NCBI GenBank assembly: GCA_018991295.1
Contig: JAGKSZ010000045.1
Location: 1 to 15,837, forward strand
Length of the DNA: 15,837 bases
Source: Porphyrobacter sp.
GTDB taxonomy: Bacteria; Pseudomonadota; Alphaproteobacteria; Sphingomonadales; Sphingomonadaceae
Reading direction: 5' to 3'
Shown here: positions 6,487 to 15,138 of the stretch, piece by piece
How the letters are laid out: the number at the start of each line of letters is the position of its first letter
Position numbering within the stretch: position 1 is the first letter of the stretch
Made by a program: the position numbers and the translations under genes
Notes under the pieces: model-generated
Database searches by the model: none
What the model was told of the DNA's origin: nothing
Seen by the model: only the letters and a program-made list of their open reading frames with translations

Positions 6487-7260
6487 TCACGAAGTGCATG
6501 ATGCTATCGGTCTAGCAGAGGGATCCAAGAAGCAAGTGCGATAGTCTATTTCAAGTGTAGCCATTGTGCATCGGCTTGTCCCCTTCGAGCTGTTGCCATT
6601 ATCGGGTGCTGCATTTGCAGTAGTGTCCAGCCTTGAAGAAATCGAAGGCTCATAAGCAAAGTACGATGCACCGCTACAGTTGTTGACCCCTTCGATGCGT
6701 AACCCGCATCCCGCTAGGCCGGTGGGGTCAGTGAGATTCACCGGATCATTTGCGACGTAAGCGTAGAGATTGAGCTGGTCCTCATATCCGATGGGGTCGG
6801 TCTGGAGGAACCGGCCGAGGGTGGGGGCGTAGATGCGGGCCTTGTAGTAATGCATGCCCAGCTCAGGGATCCAGGCCTGCCCGGTGTAGCGGAACCGTCC
6901 CTTGGTGGCGATGCGGTTACCCGTGTGATCGGTGACAGCAAGGATGCTACCGCGCGGATCGGCGTGGAGGTAGCGCCGCAGCGTCGATGTCTGGGTCGTG
7001 CCCTCGTACCATATCAGCGGATCGTCGGCCTGCGCACTGGCGCCGTGGACATAGCGGCGCAGCATGGTGCCAGCAGCGTTGTACTCGCCGATCATGGCAT
7101 TGCCGTCATAGGCGAACCGCTGGGTGCCCGAGGTGCCGCCCGAGACCTGATAGAGCCGCCCGGTCGGATCATACAGGGGCTGCGCCTGCAATGCGCCTGC
7201 ATAGCTCAGTGCTGCGCAGTTGGTGTTGCCCGTGCCCTGCGCTTTCCTGCCATCCTTGCG
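6487..7260 (-). pseudogene. Orphan 3' end of an Rhs/YD-repeat gene
   Basis: A minus-strand fragment with the Rhs-associated core: YDPTGRLYQVSGG, FAYDGNAMIGEYN, RRYVHG, DDPLIWYEG, RYLHADPRGSILAVTD, GRFRYTGQAW, MHYYKARIYAPTLGRFLQTD PIGY and DPVNLTDPTGLAG. A short 73-residue tail beginning at C (6708) follows the core, holds five cysteines and has no toxin motif I recognise. Full Rhs proteins have many hundreds of residues of repeats upstream. Here homology stops near 7260 and the frame simply runs on into the antisense of the next gene, with no start codon or ribosome site. The upper border is approximate. The piece is most likely a non-functional remnant or displaced tip. No immunity gene follows, since the convergent hydrolase ends 1 nt away. 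Confidence 0.8.
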
Positions 7261-7317
7261 GCAATACGCGCCTGATCCGGCACGATTTGTTAAGAGCCGA
7301 AGCGGCAATGGACGGGG

Positions 7318-9504
7318 GTGACGGAAACGCCGCGCCTTGACGCCATTCGCAGCCTCGGGCTTGATGCGGTCCCCGATCGAGACCTGTTTTCGCGCGTTAC
7401 CTTGCTGGCCAGCACCATGCTTGGCTGCCCGATTGCGCTGCTTTCGGTGGTTGAGGCCGACCGCCAGTGGTTCCTCGGGCGCACCGGCACCGATCTTGCC
7501 GAAACACCGATCGCGGATTCCTTCTGCGCGGTCTGCGTGCTGGGCGAAGGGCCGCAGCTGATCGAGGATGCCTGCGCCGATCCGCGACTGGCCGATAATG
7601 ATCTTGTGACCGGCCCACCTTTCATCCGCTCCTATATCGGCGTGCCGATCCGCGATGAGGAAGGCGTGGTGCTGGGCGCGCTGTGCGGCATTTCGCCCGA
7701 ACCGGGCGCCTTCACCCCGGCTCAGATCCCGCCGCTGGCGATGCTGGCAGAGCTTGCCGAACAATCGATCGCGCTTCACGCCCGCACCCGTGCGCTCAGC
7801 CTTGCCAATACCGCGCTCAGGCAATCGAGCCAGATTTTCCGTCAGGCCGAACAGGCGGTCAATGTCGGCAGCTGGTGGGTCGATCTGGCGACCCGGCAGC
7901 TGCAATTTTCCGATCAGGTTTACGATATCACCGGGCTGGAGCCGGGTCCTTCGATCAATGTCCACGATGTCGTGCAGCTCTATCAGCCCGAAGACCGGGC
8001 GATGGTCCGCAAGGCGATGGATGACACCATCGAGGACGGCGAACCCTTCATGTTCGAGACCACCATCCGGCGCGGCGACGGCGAACGGCGCCGCATCCGC
8101 GTGGTGGGCGAACGCATTGATGGCGATGGGCAGCCCGGCTCGGTTGCCGGCATCATTCTCGATTGCACCGAGGAACACCTGCGCAATGTCGCGCTGCAAC
8201 GGGCGGCCGAGCGCGACCGGCTGACCGGGCTGTATAACCGCGCCAGCTTCGATCACCGGCTTGCCCGCGCAATGCAGCGGGTGGAGAGCGAGCCGGTGAC
8301 GGTGGCACTGCTCGATCTTGATGGCTTCAAGGATGTGAACGACACACTGGGCCATCTGGTCGGTGACCGCGTGCTTGAAACCATTGCCAGCCAGTTGCAG
8401 ATGCGCACCGCCGAGGGGGTGTTTCTGGCGCGCTGGGGCGGGGATGAATTTGCCCTGCTGTTTCCGGGCCGGATGGATCTGCCCCAGGTGACCGGCTTTC
8501 TTGAAGACCTGCTGGCCGAACTCGGGGATATGCCCCCGCTCGGCAGCGCGCTGCTGCGCATCGGGGCGACCTGCGGGGTCGCGCGCATGACCACGGCGGG
8601 CAGCAGCGAGGAGATCATGCGCCGCGCCGATCTTGCGCTTTATCGCGGCAAGGAACTGGGGCGCGGTTCAGTGGTGTGCTGGGACCGGCACATCGAAGCG
8701 CGCCAATGCGAACGCCAGCAAGCCATCGCACGGCTGCGCAGCGCGCTCAACACGGGGCGGGCGCTGGCCGCCTATCAGCCGATTGTCGAACTCGCGACCG
8801 GCCGGGTCGCATCGGTCGAGGCGCTGCTGCGCCTGCGCGACGAGGACGGCACGATCATCGCGGCCGGCGAGGTGTTCTCGGCGCTGCTTGATCCAGAACT
8901 GTCACGCCGGGTCAGCCGCGTGATGCTCGATTCCGTGATTGCCGATGGCCCTGCGATCCTCGCCCTGTTCGGGCCCGAGACGCGCATCGGGCTCAACCTT
9001 TCGGATGCCGATCTGCGGCGCGGGGATTTTGTCCGCCATCTGATCGAGGTGATCGACGATAGCCCGCTGGGGCCGCGCAACATCTCGATCGAAGTGACCG
9101 AGACGATGCTGCTCGATACCAGCGGGCACCTGCGCCAATCGCTGGCGATGCTGGATGATTGCGGCTTTACCATTTGCCTCGATGATTTCGGAACGGGCTT
9201 TTCATCGCTCACGCACCTGCGCGCCTTCCCGATCCACAAGGTCAAGATCGACCGCGATTTCATTGCGTCGGCCGGGGAAGATCATCAGGCGCGGCTGATT
9301 ATTCAGGCGATCGTGCAGATGGGCCATTCGCTCGGTTTGCGCGTGGTGGTGGAGGGCGTGGAAACCGAGGAGCAGGAGAACTTCCTGCGCGCCATCGGCT
9401 GCCGCCATGTGCAGGGCTATCGCTATGGCCGCCCGATGCTGCTGGCTGATCTGAAAGCCCGCTTCGACAAAGGCACCTCAGACGAAGTGCGCAGGCGCGC
9501 CTGA
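7318..9504 (+). CDS. GAF-PAS-GGDEF-EAL cyclic-di-GMP protein
   Basis: A 728-residue signalling protein that may both make and break cyclic-di-GMP in the cytoplasm. An N-terminal GAF domain (about residues 10-165, with ADRQWFLGR and RSYIGVPIRD) is followed by a PAS domain (about 175-290), GGDEF (about 305-450) and EAL (about 470-715). The cyclase site is intact: RWGGDEF with GGDEF at about 374-378. The allosteric inhibitory RxxD site upstream of it is missing. The EAL domain retains EALLR (E501), NLSDADL, EVTETM, DDFGTG (622-627), KIDRDFI and EGVETEEQ, so it appears catalytic. The GTG at 7318 is the likely start and its ribosome site is weak. No membrane segment is visible. It ends 1 nt from the convergent DUF6702 gene. 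Confidence 0.9.
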   Translation: MTETPRLDAIRSLGLDAVPDRDLFSRVTLLASTMLGCPIALLSVVEADRQWFLGRTGTDLAETPIADSFCAVCVLGEGPQLIEDACADPRLADNDLVTGPPFIRSYIGVPIRDEEGVVLGALCGISPEPGAFTPAQIPPLAMLAELAEQSIALHARTRALSLANTALRQSSQIFRQAEQAVNVGSWWVDLATRQLQFSDQVYDITGLEPGPSINVHDVVQLYQPEDRAMVRKAMDDTIEDGEPFMFETTIRRGDGERRRIRVVGERIDGDGQPGSVAGIILDCTEEHLRNVALQRAAERDRLTGLYNRASFDHRLARAMQRVESEPVTVALLDLDGFKDVNDTLGHLVGDRVLETIASQLQMRTAEGVFLARWGGDEFALLFPGRMDLPQVTGFLEDLLAELGDMPPLGSALLRIGATCGVARMTTAGSSEEIMRRADLALYRGKELGRGSVVCWDRHIEARQCERQQAIARLRSALNTGRALAAYQPIVELATGRVASVEALLRLRDEDGTIIAAGEVFSALLDPELSRRVSRVMLDSVIADGPAILALFGPETRIGLNLSDADLRRGDFVRHLIEVIDDSPLGPRNISIEVTETMLLDTSGHLRQSLAMLDDCGFTICLDDFGTGFSSLTHLRAFPIHKVKIDRDFIASAGEDHQARLIIQAIVQMGHSLGLRVVVEGVETEEQENFLRAIGCRHVQGYRYGRPMLLADLKARFDKGTSDEVRRRA

Positions 9505-9505
9505 G

Positions 9506-10021
9506 TTACTGGCGTAGCGCGGCCTCGGCAGGCACCGCGCCGGAATGGAAGATGAAGGTTTCCACCTTGGTCCCCCCGCCGATGTTCACGCGGTTTTCCT
9601 GACGCGCCCAGATATCGGTGAGGATCTGCGAATTGAAGCGCAGCACCGCCTTTCCGGCAGCAGGCGCGGGCACCTCCTGATAGACCCACAGGCTGCCCCC
9701 GGTAATCTCGCTGCCGACATAGGCGGGCGCGGCAAGCGTGCCATCGATCTGGAGCAGGAACCGCCGGGTAACATAGGCGGCAAAGGCCTCGCGGCTCTTT
9801 TCACTGCCGATGATGTCGGCGTTTTTGGCCCCCTGCGCCCGCAGCGCGTGTTCGGCATCGTGGACGGGCACCTGATGCGCGATTTCGATCATGCCGGTGC
9901 GCGGGTTGTGCGCGATGGTGCTGATCGCGCGCTTCTGCTGGTGCGCGAGCGCAGGCGTGCCCGCCGCCAGCGGGACAAGCGCCAGCGCGATCACGACCAG
10001 CAGGCGGCGAAGCACGCTCAC
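9506..10021 (-). CDS. DUF6702 family exported protein
   Basis: A 171-residue protein with an N-terminal signal peptide (LRRLLVVIALALVPLAAGTP, cleavage near ALAHQQ). The DUF6702 features I recognise are a mature start in AHQQKRAISTIAHNPRTGMI EIAHQVPVHDAEHAL and a C-terminal strand IFHSGAVPAEAALR. The function is unknown. The GTG start at 10021 overlaps the upstream peptidase stop in GTGA, so translation is coupled. The family commonly sits next to M1 peptidase genes, suggesting a joint periplasmic job. A second in-frame GTG at 10015 is an alternative start. Confidence 0.75.
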   Translation of the reverse strand: MSVLRRLLVVIALALVPLAAGTPALAHQQKRAISTIAHNPRTGMIEIAHQVPVHDAEHALRAQGAKNADIIGSEKSREAFAAYVTRRFLLQIDGTLAAPAYVGSEITGGSLWVYQEVPAPAAGKAVLRFNSQILTDIWARQENRVNIGGGTKVETFIFHSGAVPAEAALRQ

Positions 10022-12453
10022 TTCTTCTTCTTGTCCGGCTCGGCGCCCGCCGCCTCGCCCATCAGATCGCGGCTGACGCGCGATTTGGCCGCTTCGTCCT
10101 TGAAGGCTTCGATCCGGCTCGGGATGATGCGGCGCGGGTAGTGGTTGTTTTCGATATCGGCATCGCCGGTTTCCCAATCGGGATCGATCACCACCTGCAC
10201 CAGTTCCTTGCCCTTGGGATAGACCAGCAGCTTGGCCACTTCGCGGGCATTGCGGCGCCAGATTTCGGCCGGAATGTTGAGCTTTTCCCGCGATCCGTCC
10301 TTGAAGGTCAGGCCAAGGATGATCGGCATCACCAGCCCGCCCTTGTTGGTGAAGTTGAGGACGTAGTAATTTGCATCCTCCTTCACCGCACGGTCAAAGG
10401 CAGCGCGTTCCCACGGGACAAGCCCATCGAGGAAGTCCTTGTAGCCCTTGCGGTCCTTGGGGGTGACGGTGAATTCGTCATTGGTGTCGTAGAAATCGGT
10501 CACGCCCGGATTTTCCAGCACCCAGATCGGCAGGCCCTGCTGCTTGTTGAGGCCGATGCCGACCAGATCGGGCTCATCGGCGCGCTCCTTGCGGCGGCGG
10601 GGAAGATCGATGTCGGGATCCTTGGTGTCCATCTTCAGGCGGTAGATCGAATCAAGGCTGATATCGACATGGTCGGTGGTGTAGAACCACCCGCGCCAGA
10701 ACCAGTCGAGATCGGTCCCGCTTGCCTCCTCCATGGTGCGGAAGAAATCGGCCGGGGTGGGCCGCTTGAACTTCCAGCGGCGCGCATATTCCTTGAGCGC
10801 AAAGTCGAAGCGTTCGCGCCCGATGATCGTGTCGCGCAGCAGGTGCAGCGCGGCTGACGGCTTGCCATAGGCGTTGGAGCCCAGATCGGTGATCGAATCC
10901 GATTGGGTCATGATCGGCTGCTGGTTGTTCGAGACCATGTAGCTGATCAGATCGCGCGGCACGCTGCGGGTCCAGGGCATGTTCGGGTCCCATTCGTAAC
11001 CCGCCACCGAATCGAGGAAGGAATTCAGCCCCTCGTCCATCCAGGTCCATTGCCGCTCGTCGGAATTGACCGTCATCGGGAAGTAGATGTGCCCGACTTC
11101 GTGGATCACCACGCCGACAAGGAACATCTTTTCGGCCAGCGAATAGGTGCGGCTGCCATCCTTGTTGAGGTTGGTGCGCGGGCCATTGAAGGTGATCATC
11201 GGATATTCCATCCCGCCCACGGGTCCGTTCACGGACTGCGCGGTGGGATAGGGATAATCGAAGCTGAAGCGCGAATAGACCTTCAGGGTGTGAACCACGG
11301 CAGCGGTCGAATATTTGCGCCACAGTTCGCCCCCTTCCTTGGGCCAGAAGCTCATGGCGAGCACGGTTTCATGTTCCGCGCCGGGCTGCTTTACCCCTTG
11401 CGCGTCCCACATGAACTTGCGGCTGGAGGCCCAGGCGAAATCGCGCACGTTGGTGGCGGTGAATTTCCAGGTCTTCTTGCCGGTCGGCCCCTTGGCTTCG
11501 GCAGCGGCGGCTTCCTGCGGGGTGACGACGAACACCGGCGCGGCGGCGTTCTTGGCGGTTTCGAGCCGCTGGCGCTGCGCTGCTGTCAGCACGGCATCCG
11601 GGTTCTGGAGCATCCCGGTGGAGGCGACGATGTGATCGTTGGGCACGGTCAGATCGACTTCGTAATCGCCGAATTCCAGCGTGAATTCGCCGCGACCCAG
11701 GAACTCCTTGTTGTGCCAGCCTTCGTAATCCGAATAGACCACCATGCGCGGGAACCACTGGGCCATCAGGAAGATGTCATTGCCGCCCTTCTTCGGATCA
11801 TCGGGGAAGTTTTCGTAACCCGAACGCGCGTTGATCGCGTCTTCCTCGACGATGTTGAAGGCCCATTCGATCGCGAATTCGGTGGTGGCGCCGGGCGCGA
11901 GCGGCTCGGGCAGATCGATGCGCAACAGCGTGCCGACGATGGTGTGCGGCAGCTTGGCGCCGGAAAGCATCGTGACCGCGCTGATATCGAAACCATAGTC
12001 ATTGTCGGCCATCGCCTGCTGGCGGCGCAGTTCTTCCATCGAAAGCTTGGTCGGTTCATTGCCCGATCCCAGCGTGACCTTGGGCCCGCGCCGTCCGGCA
12101 CCGCCGAAGGCATCGGTCAGCTCGGCCATCGAATCCTTTTTGAAGATGTTCTGATCGAGCTGCATCCACAGCCAGGGCAGGGCGTCGGGCGAATTGTTGG
12201 TGTAACGCACCGTGGCCCGCGCAGTGAGGCGGCGCTTGCTCTCGTCGAGTTCGGCGGTGATCTTGTAATCGACCTTCTGCTGCCAATAGGCATGGCCGGG
12301 CGCACCGCTGGCGTTGCGGGTAGTGCTGGGATCGGGCAGCACTTCATCAAGCTGGCGGAACTTGTCCTCGAAAGTGCCCTTGGTCTGCTGGATCCCCTGC
12401 GCCGAGGCAGGGACAGCGAGAAACAGGGCGGCAAGCATCAGAACGAAACGCAA
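10018..12453 (-). CDS. M1-family zinc metallopeptidase, exported
   Basis: An 811-residue gluzincin aminopeptidase-like protein with a signal peptide (MRFVLMLAALFLAVPASAQG). The zinc site is HEVGH (about 451-455), followed after exactly 18 residues by the third ligand Glu in WMDEGLNSF (about 474). GGMEYPMITFNGP upstream corresponds to the family's substrate-binding GxMEN segment, altered to GGMEY. The N-terminal half is the beta-rich saddle domain and the C-terminal part extends past the catalytic domain, ending in a GEAAGAEPDKKKK tail. I chose the TTG at 12453 because GGAG lies 7 nt upstream and the full signal peptide is kept; an ATG at 12438 is the alternative. It probably trims peptides in the periplasm. 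It heads a two-gene unit with the DUF6702 gene. Confidence 0.88.
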   Translation of the reverse strand: MRFVLMLAALFLAVPASAQGIQQTKGTFEDKFRQLDEVLPDPSTTRNASGAPGHAYWQQKVDYKITAELDESKRRLTARATVRYTNNSPDALPWLWMQLDQNIFKKDSMAELTDAFGGAGRRGPKVTLGSGNEPTKLSMEELRRQQAMADNDYGFDISAVTMLSGAKLPHTIVGTLLRIDLPEPLAPGATTEFAIEWAFNIVEEDAINARSGYENFPDDPKKGGNDIFLMAQWFPRMVVYSDYEGWHNKEFLGRGEFTLEFGDYEVDLTVPNDHIVASTGMLQNPDAVLTAAQRQRLETAKNAAAPVFVVTPQEAAAAEAKGPTGKKTWKFTATNVRDFAWASSRKFMWDAQGVKQPGAEHETVLAMSFWPKEGGELWRKYSTAAVVHTLKVYSRFSFDYPYPTAQSVNGPVGGMEYPMITFNGPRTNLNKDGSRTYSLAEKMFLVGVVIHEVGHIYFPMTVNSDERQWTWMDEGLNSFLDSVAGYEWDPNMPWTRSVPRDLISYMVSNNQQPIMTQSDSITDLGSNAYGKPSAALHLLRDTIIGRERFDFALKEYARRWKFKRPTPADFFRTMEEASGTDLDWFWRGWFYTTDHVDISLDSIYRLKMDTKDPDIDLPRRRKERADEPDLVGIGLNKQQGLPIWVLENPGVTDFYDTNDEFTVTPKDRKGYKDFLDGLVPWERAAFDRAVKEDANYYVLNFTNKGGLVMPIILGLTFKDGSREKLNIPAEIWRRNAREVAKLLVYPKGKELVQVVIDPDWETGDADIENNHYPRRIIPSRIEAFKDEAAKSRVSRDLMGEAAGAEPDKKKK

Positions 12454-12590
12454 GGGCGTTCTCCGGCAAGAATGGCAGGCGAGGCGAAAGAGCGCAAAAG
12501 CATGAGGCGCGCAAGCGGGTATCCTGCGCAGGGAGGCAATTTTATGTCGCGCATGGCATTGCGGACACTTTGCCACTATCGGATGCGCCC

Positions 12591-12776
12591 ATGACGCCGC
12601 CTGAATGGTACGCCCTGCACGAAGCCGCCTGCGCGCGCGGGGAGGCAACCTATCGCGATCCGGCCACCGGCTACACCGTGTTCACGCGGCTGGCCCACCT
12701 TGCCCGCGGCAAGTGCTGCGGCTCTGCTTGCCGGCATTGCCCTTACGATCACGAAGCCGTACCGCGCGCTCGCTGA
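12591..12776 (+). CDS. DUF5522 small cysteine-rich protein
   Basis: A 61-residue protein recognisable as DUF5522 by the C-terminal cluster KCCGSACRHCPYDH (Cys, Cys, Cys, Cys, His), which looks like a metal-binding knuckle. The front half contains GYTVFTRLAHLARG, also typical. The function is unknown. The ATG at 12591 gives the usual family start (MTPPEWYALH); a TTG at 12570 is also in frame. It ends 22 nt before the formaldehyde dehydrogenase gene and is probably cotranscribed with it. It is divergent from the M1 peptidase. Confidence 0.75.
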   Translation: MTPPEWYALHEAACARGEATYRDPATGYTVFTRLAHLARGKCCGSACRHCPYDHEAVPRAR

Positions 12777-12798
12777 TTCACCGCAAGGAACCCCGCCC

Positions 12799-13911
12799 AT
12801 GAAGACCCGCGCCGCCGTTGCCTTTGCTGCCAAGCAGCCGCTCGAAATCTTCGAGCTTGATCTCGAAGGCCCAAAGGCCGGCGAAGTGCTGGTCGAAATC
12901 ATGGCGACCGGCATCTGCCACACCGATGCCTACACGCTGGACGGGTTCGATTCGGAAGGCATCTTCCCGAGCGTTCTGGGCCATGAAGGTGCAGGGATCG
13001 TGCGCGAGGTGGGCGCGGGCGTCACCAGCGTGAAGCCCGGCGATCACGTGATCCCGCTCTACACGCCGGAATGCCGTCAGTGTAAGTCGTGCCTCAGCGG
13101 CAAGACCAACCTGTGCACCGCGATCCGCGCCACGCAGGGCAAGGGCCTGATGCCCGATGGCACCACGCGCTTCAGCTACAAGGGTCAGCCGATCTACCAC
13201 TACATGGGCTGTTCGACCTTCAGCAATTTCACCGTCCTGCCCGAAATCGCGGTGGCCAAGATCCGTGAAGACGCGCCGTTCCAGTCGGCCTGCTATATCG
13301 GCTGCGGGGTCACCACCGGGGTCGGCGCGGTGACCAATACCGCCAAGGTGCAGGTGGGTGACAATGTCGTGGTGTTCGGCCTCGGCGGGATTGGCCTCAA
13401 CGTCATTCAGGGCGCGCGGCTGGCAGGCGCGAACCTGATCGTGGGCGTCGATATCAACCCCGCGCGCGAAGAATGGGGCAAGCGGTTCGGCATGACCCAC
13501 TTCCTCAATTCTGCCGGCATGAGCCGCGAGGAGACCGTGGCCAAGATCGTCGAAATGACCGATGGCGGCGCGGATTACACCTTCGATGCCACCGGCAACA
13601 CCGAAGTGATGCGCACCGCATTGGAAGCCTGCCACCGGGGCTGGGGCACCTCGATCATCATCGGGGTCGCCGAAGCGGGCAAGGAAATCGCCACCCGCCC
13701 GTTCCAGCTGGTGACGGGGCGCAACTGGCGCGGCACCGCGTTTGGCGGGGCCAAGGGCCGCACCGATGTGCCCAAGATTGTCGACATGTACATGACCGGC
13801 AAGATCGAGATCGACCCGATGATCACCCATGTTATGGGCCTTGAGGACATCAACACCGCTTTCGACCTGATGCACGAAGGCAAGTCGATCCGCTCTGTGG
13901 TGGTGTTCTGA
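12799..13911 (+). CDS. frmA: S-(hydroxymethyl)glutathione dehydrogenase / class III ADH
   Basis: A 370-residue zinc alcohol dehydrogenase of class III, which oxidises the formaldehyde-glutathione adduct to S-formylglutathione and also reduces S-nitrosoglutathione. Catalytic zinc ligands are C40 (GICHTDAY), H62 (LGHEGAG) and C169 (CYIGCGVTTG). The structural zinc is held by four cysteines at 92, 95, 98 and 106. The class III hallmark segment RATQGKGLMPDGTTRF, with its glutathione-binding Arg, distinguishes it from ethanol dehydrogenases. The NAD site is GLGGIG (194-199), with the acidic residue in GVDINPA. Length is exactly that of the family. The ATG at 12799 follows AAGGAA. No S-formylglutathione hydrolase gene is adjacent. 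Confidence 0.95.
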   Translation: MKTRAAVAFAAKQPLEIFELDLEGPKAGEVLVEIMATGICHTDAYTLDGFDSEGIFPSVLGHEGAGIVREVGAGVTSVKPGDHVIPLYTPECRQCKSCLSGKTNLCTAIRATQGKGLMPDGTTRFSYKGQPIYHYMGCSTFSNFTVLPEIAVAKIREDAPFQSACYIGCGVTTGVGAVTNTAKVQVGDNVVVFGLGGIGLNVIQGARLAGANLIVGVDINPAREEWGKRFGMTHFLNSAGMSREETVAKIVEMTDGGADYTFDATGNTEVMRTALEACHRGWGTSIIIGVAEAGKEIATRPFQLVTGRNWRGTAFGGAKGRTDVPKIVDMYMTGKIEIDPMITHVMGLEDINTAFDLMHEGKSIRSVVVF

Positions 13912-14052
13912 CCCTTTGAATAGCTTGCCTGCAAATTCCTGAATATTTGTCTGTTTTCCGACAGGCCGCATAATCGGGCCAGTGGTTAACCGGGTGGTTA
14001 CGCGGCTGGCCTATGGCGGTGTGCGGCGCACTGCCGGAAGCAGGTTTTGCAG
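13912..14052 (+). promoter_or_regulatory. AT-richer spacer with GTGGTTA direct repeat
   Basis: A 141-bp gap, the likely control region of the following polysaccharide genes. It holds an AT-richer segment (caaattcctgaatatttg), a GGTTAACC palindrome (13984-13991) and a GTGGTTA repeat at 13982-13988 and 13994-14000, 12 bp apart. That spacing suits a factor binding one face of the helix. No clear terminator for frmA or standard -35/-10 pair can be assigned. Confidence 0.3.
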
Positions 14053-15138
14053 ATGTACGAAACGAGGATTGCAGCCGACCAACTGACGGTCGTGACGACT
14101 TCGGGCCTTGCGCCCGAGATCGACACGCTGGCGGCGTGCAACCTTTCGGGGCACGGCTTCCTGCGGCGTGGTTGGTATGCAGCCGGAAGCTTGGCCGAAA
14201 GCGCGGCCACGCTAGTGCTGTGCTCGCCTGCGGGCACGCCGCTCGCTGCGATCCCTTCGGTGCCGTTCGGCCCTGCCATCGCCGGGGCGCGCAAGGTGCC
14301 GGGCTCGTACTGGCCGCTGCGCGCTGTGTTGATTGCGCCTGACTGTTCGGCCTTTGAGCTCGCGCAGGCCCTGTCCCATCCCGCTGCCGCCCGGCTTGGC
14401 CCGGTCTGGCGGGTTGGCCCGGCGCGGGCGGACGATCCGGCGACCCTTCGCCTCATCGCCGCTGCGCAGCTGGCGGGCTGGACCGTGCTGCATCGTCCGG
14501 CAGGGACAAGCTGGGTGATCGATTGCGGACCCGGCCAATGGCCCCGCGCCTCCACCGCCAAACGCATCGCCCGGATCGAACGCCGCCTTGCCACAATTGG
14601 CACCGCCAGCTGGCGCTACGTGCGCGGGCCGGACTGGAACGATGCCGTGCTGGAAGAACTTGGCGCGGTTGAAGCCGCCAGCTGGATCGCTTCTGCCACC
14701 GATGGTTCGGGCGCAAAATTCCTGACCGGCACGCAGCGCGCCGCCTGGCGCACCGCGCTGGCCGACCCGGTGCTGGCCGATATGCTCTGTGCAACCCTGC
14801 TCTCGATTGATGGCCGCACAGTCGCCTTCAGCTTCGATCTGGACGATGGCCCGGTGCGCTACGGCATCGCCGGAAGCTATGTCACCGCGTTCGGCTCGCA
14901 TGGGGTGGGCAAGCTCGCCAATTACCGCGCGATTGCCGATGCGCAGGCTGCGGGGCAGACCTTGGTCGACATGGGCTGCGGCGACAGCGGCTACAAGGGC
15001 GAATTGGGCGCGCGCGCCGGATATGACTTTGCCGATCTGCTGTTCGTGAAAAGCCGCACCGCAGCCCGCCTGCTGGCGCGGATGTGGGGCGCGCCGATCC
15101 CGCACGGCAAGGCGATTGCCGAGGTCGCCCGTGGCTGA
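14053..15138 (+). CDS. GNAT / BioF2-like acyltransferase (polysaccharide locus)
   Basis: A 361-residue two-lobed GNAT-fold protein of the BioF2-like (Acetyltransf_6, CelD-type) group, often found in exopolysaccharide clusters where it may acylate sugar units. The C-terminal lobe shows the family pattern: STAKRIARIERRL, LCATLLSIDGRTVAFSFDLD, a GVGKLANYRAIADA helix, then DMGCGDSGYKGELG. The substrate is unknown. The ATG at 14053 has AGG 8 nt upstream; a TTG at 14047 with GGAAG 6 nt upstream is equally plausible. It overlaps the flippase start by 8 nt, so the two are coupled and probably functionally linked. Confidence 0.8.
   Translation: MYETRIAADQLTVVTTSGLAPEIDTLAACNLSGHGFLRRGWYAAGSLAESAATLVLCSPAGTPLAAIPSVPFGPAIAGARKVPGSYWPLRAVLIAPDCSAFELAQALSHPAAARLGPVWRVGPARADDPATLRLIAAAQLAGWTVLHRPAGTSWVIDCGPGQWPRASTAKRIARIERRLATIGTASWRYVRGPDWNDAVLEELGAVEAASWIASATDGSGAKFLTGTQRAAWRTALADPVLADMLCATLLSIDGRTVAFSFDLDDGPVRYGIAGSYVTAFGSHGVGKLANYRAIADAQAAGQTLVDMGCGDSGYKGELGARAGYDFADLLFVKSRTAARLLARMWGAPIPHGKAIAEVARG

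Noticed and set aside
7261..8355. The long minus-strand open frame continuing upstream from the Rhs fragment, giving an apparent 622-residue protein
   Set aside because: Beyond about 7260 it is antisense to the GAF-PAS-GGDEF-EAL gene, has low-complexity shadow composition and no Rhs repeats.
10903..12594. A 563-residue plus-strand open frame opposite the M1 peptidase
   Set aside because: It is a shadow of a high-GC gene. The opposite strand encodes a clear peptidase with a zinc site and signal peptide, and this frame has no recognisable domain.
12778..13971. A 397-residue minus-strand open frame opposite frmA
   Set aside because: It is His/Ala/Gly-rich shadow sequence with no motifs, whereas frmA on the plus strand is unmistakable.
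13996..14001. GTAACC on the minus strand (plus GGTTAC) as a third SigF promoter
   Set aside because: No CGAA follows at 16 nt, and it points toward the 3' end of frmA, so it is probably chance.
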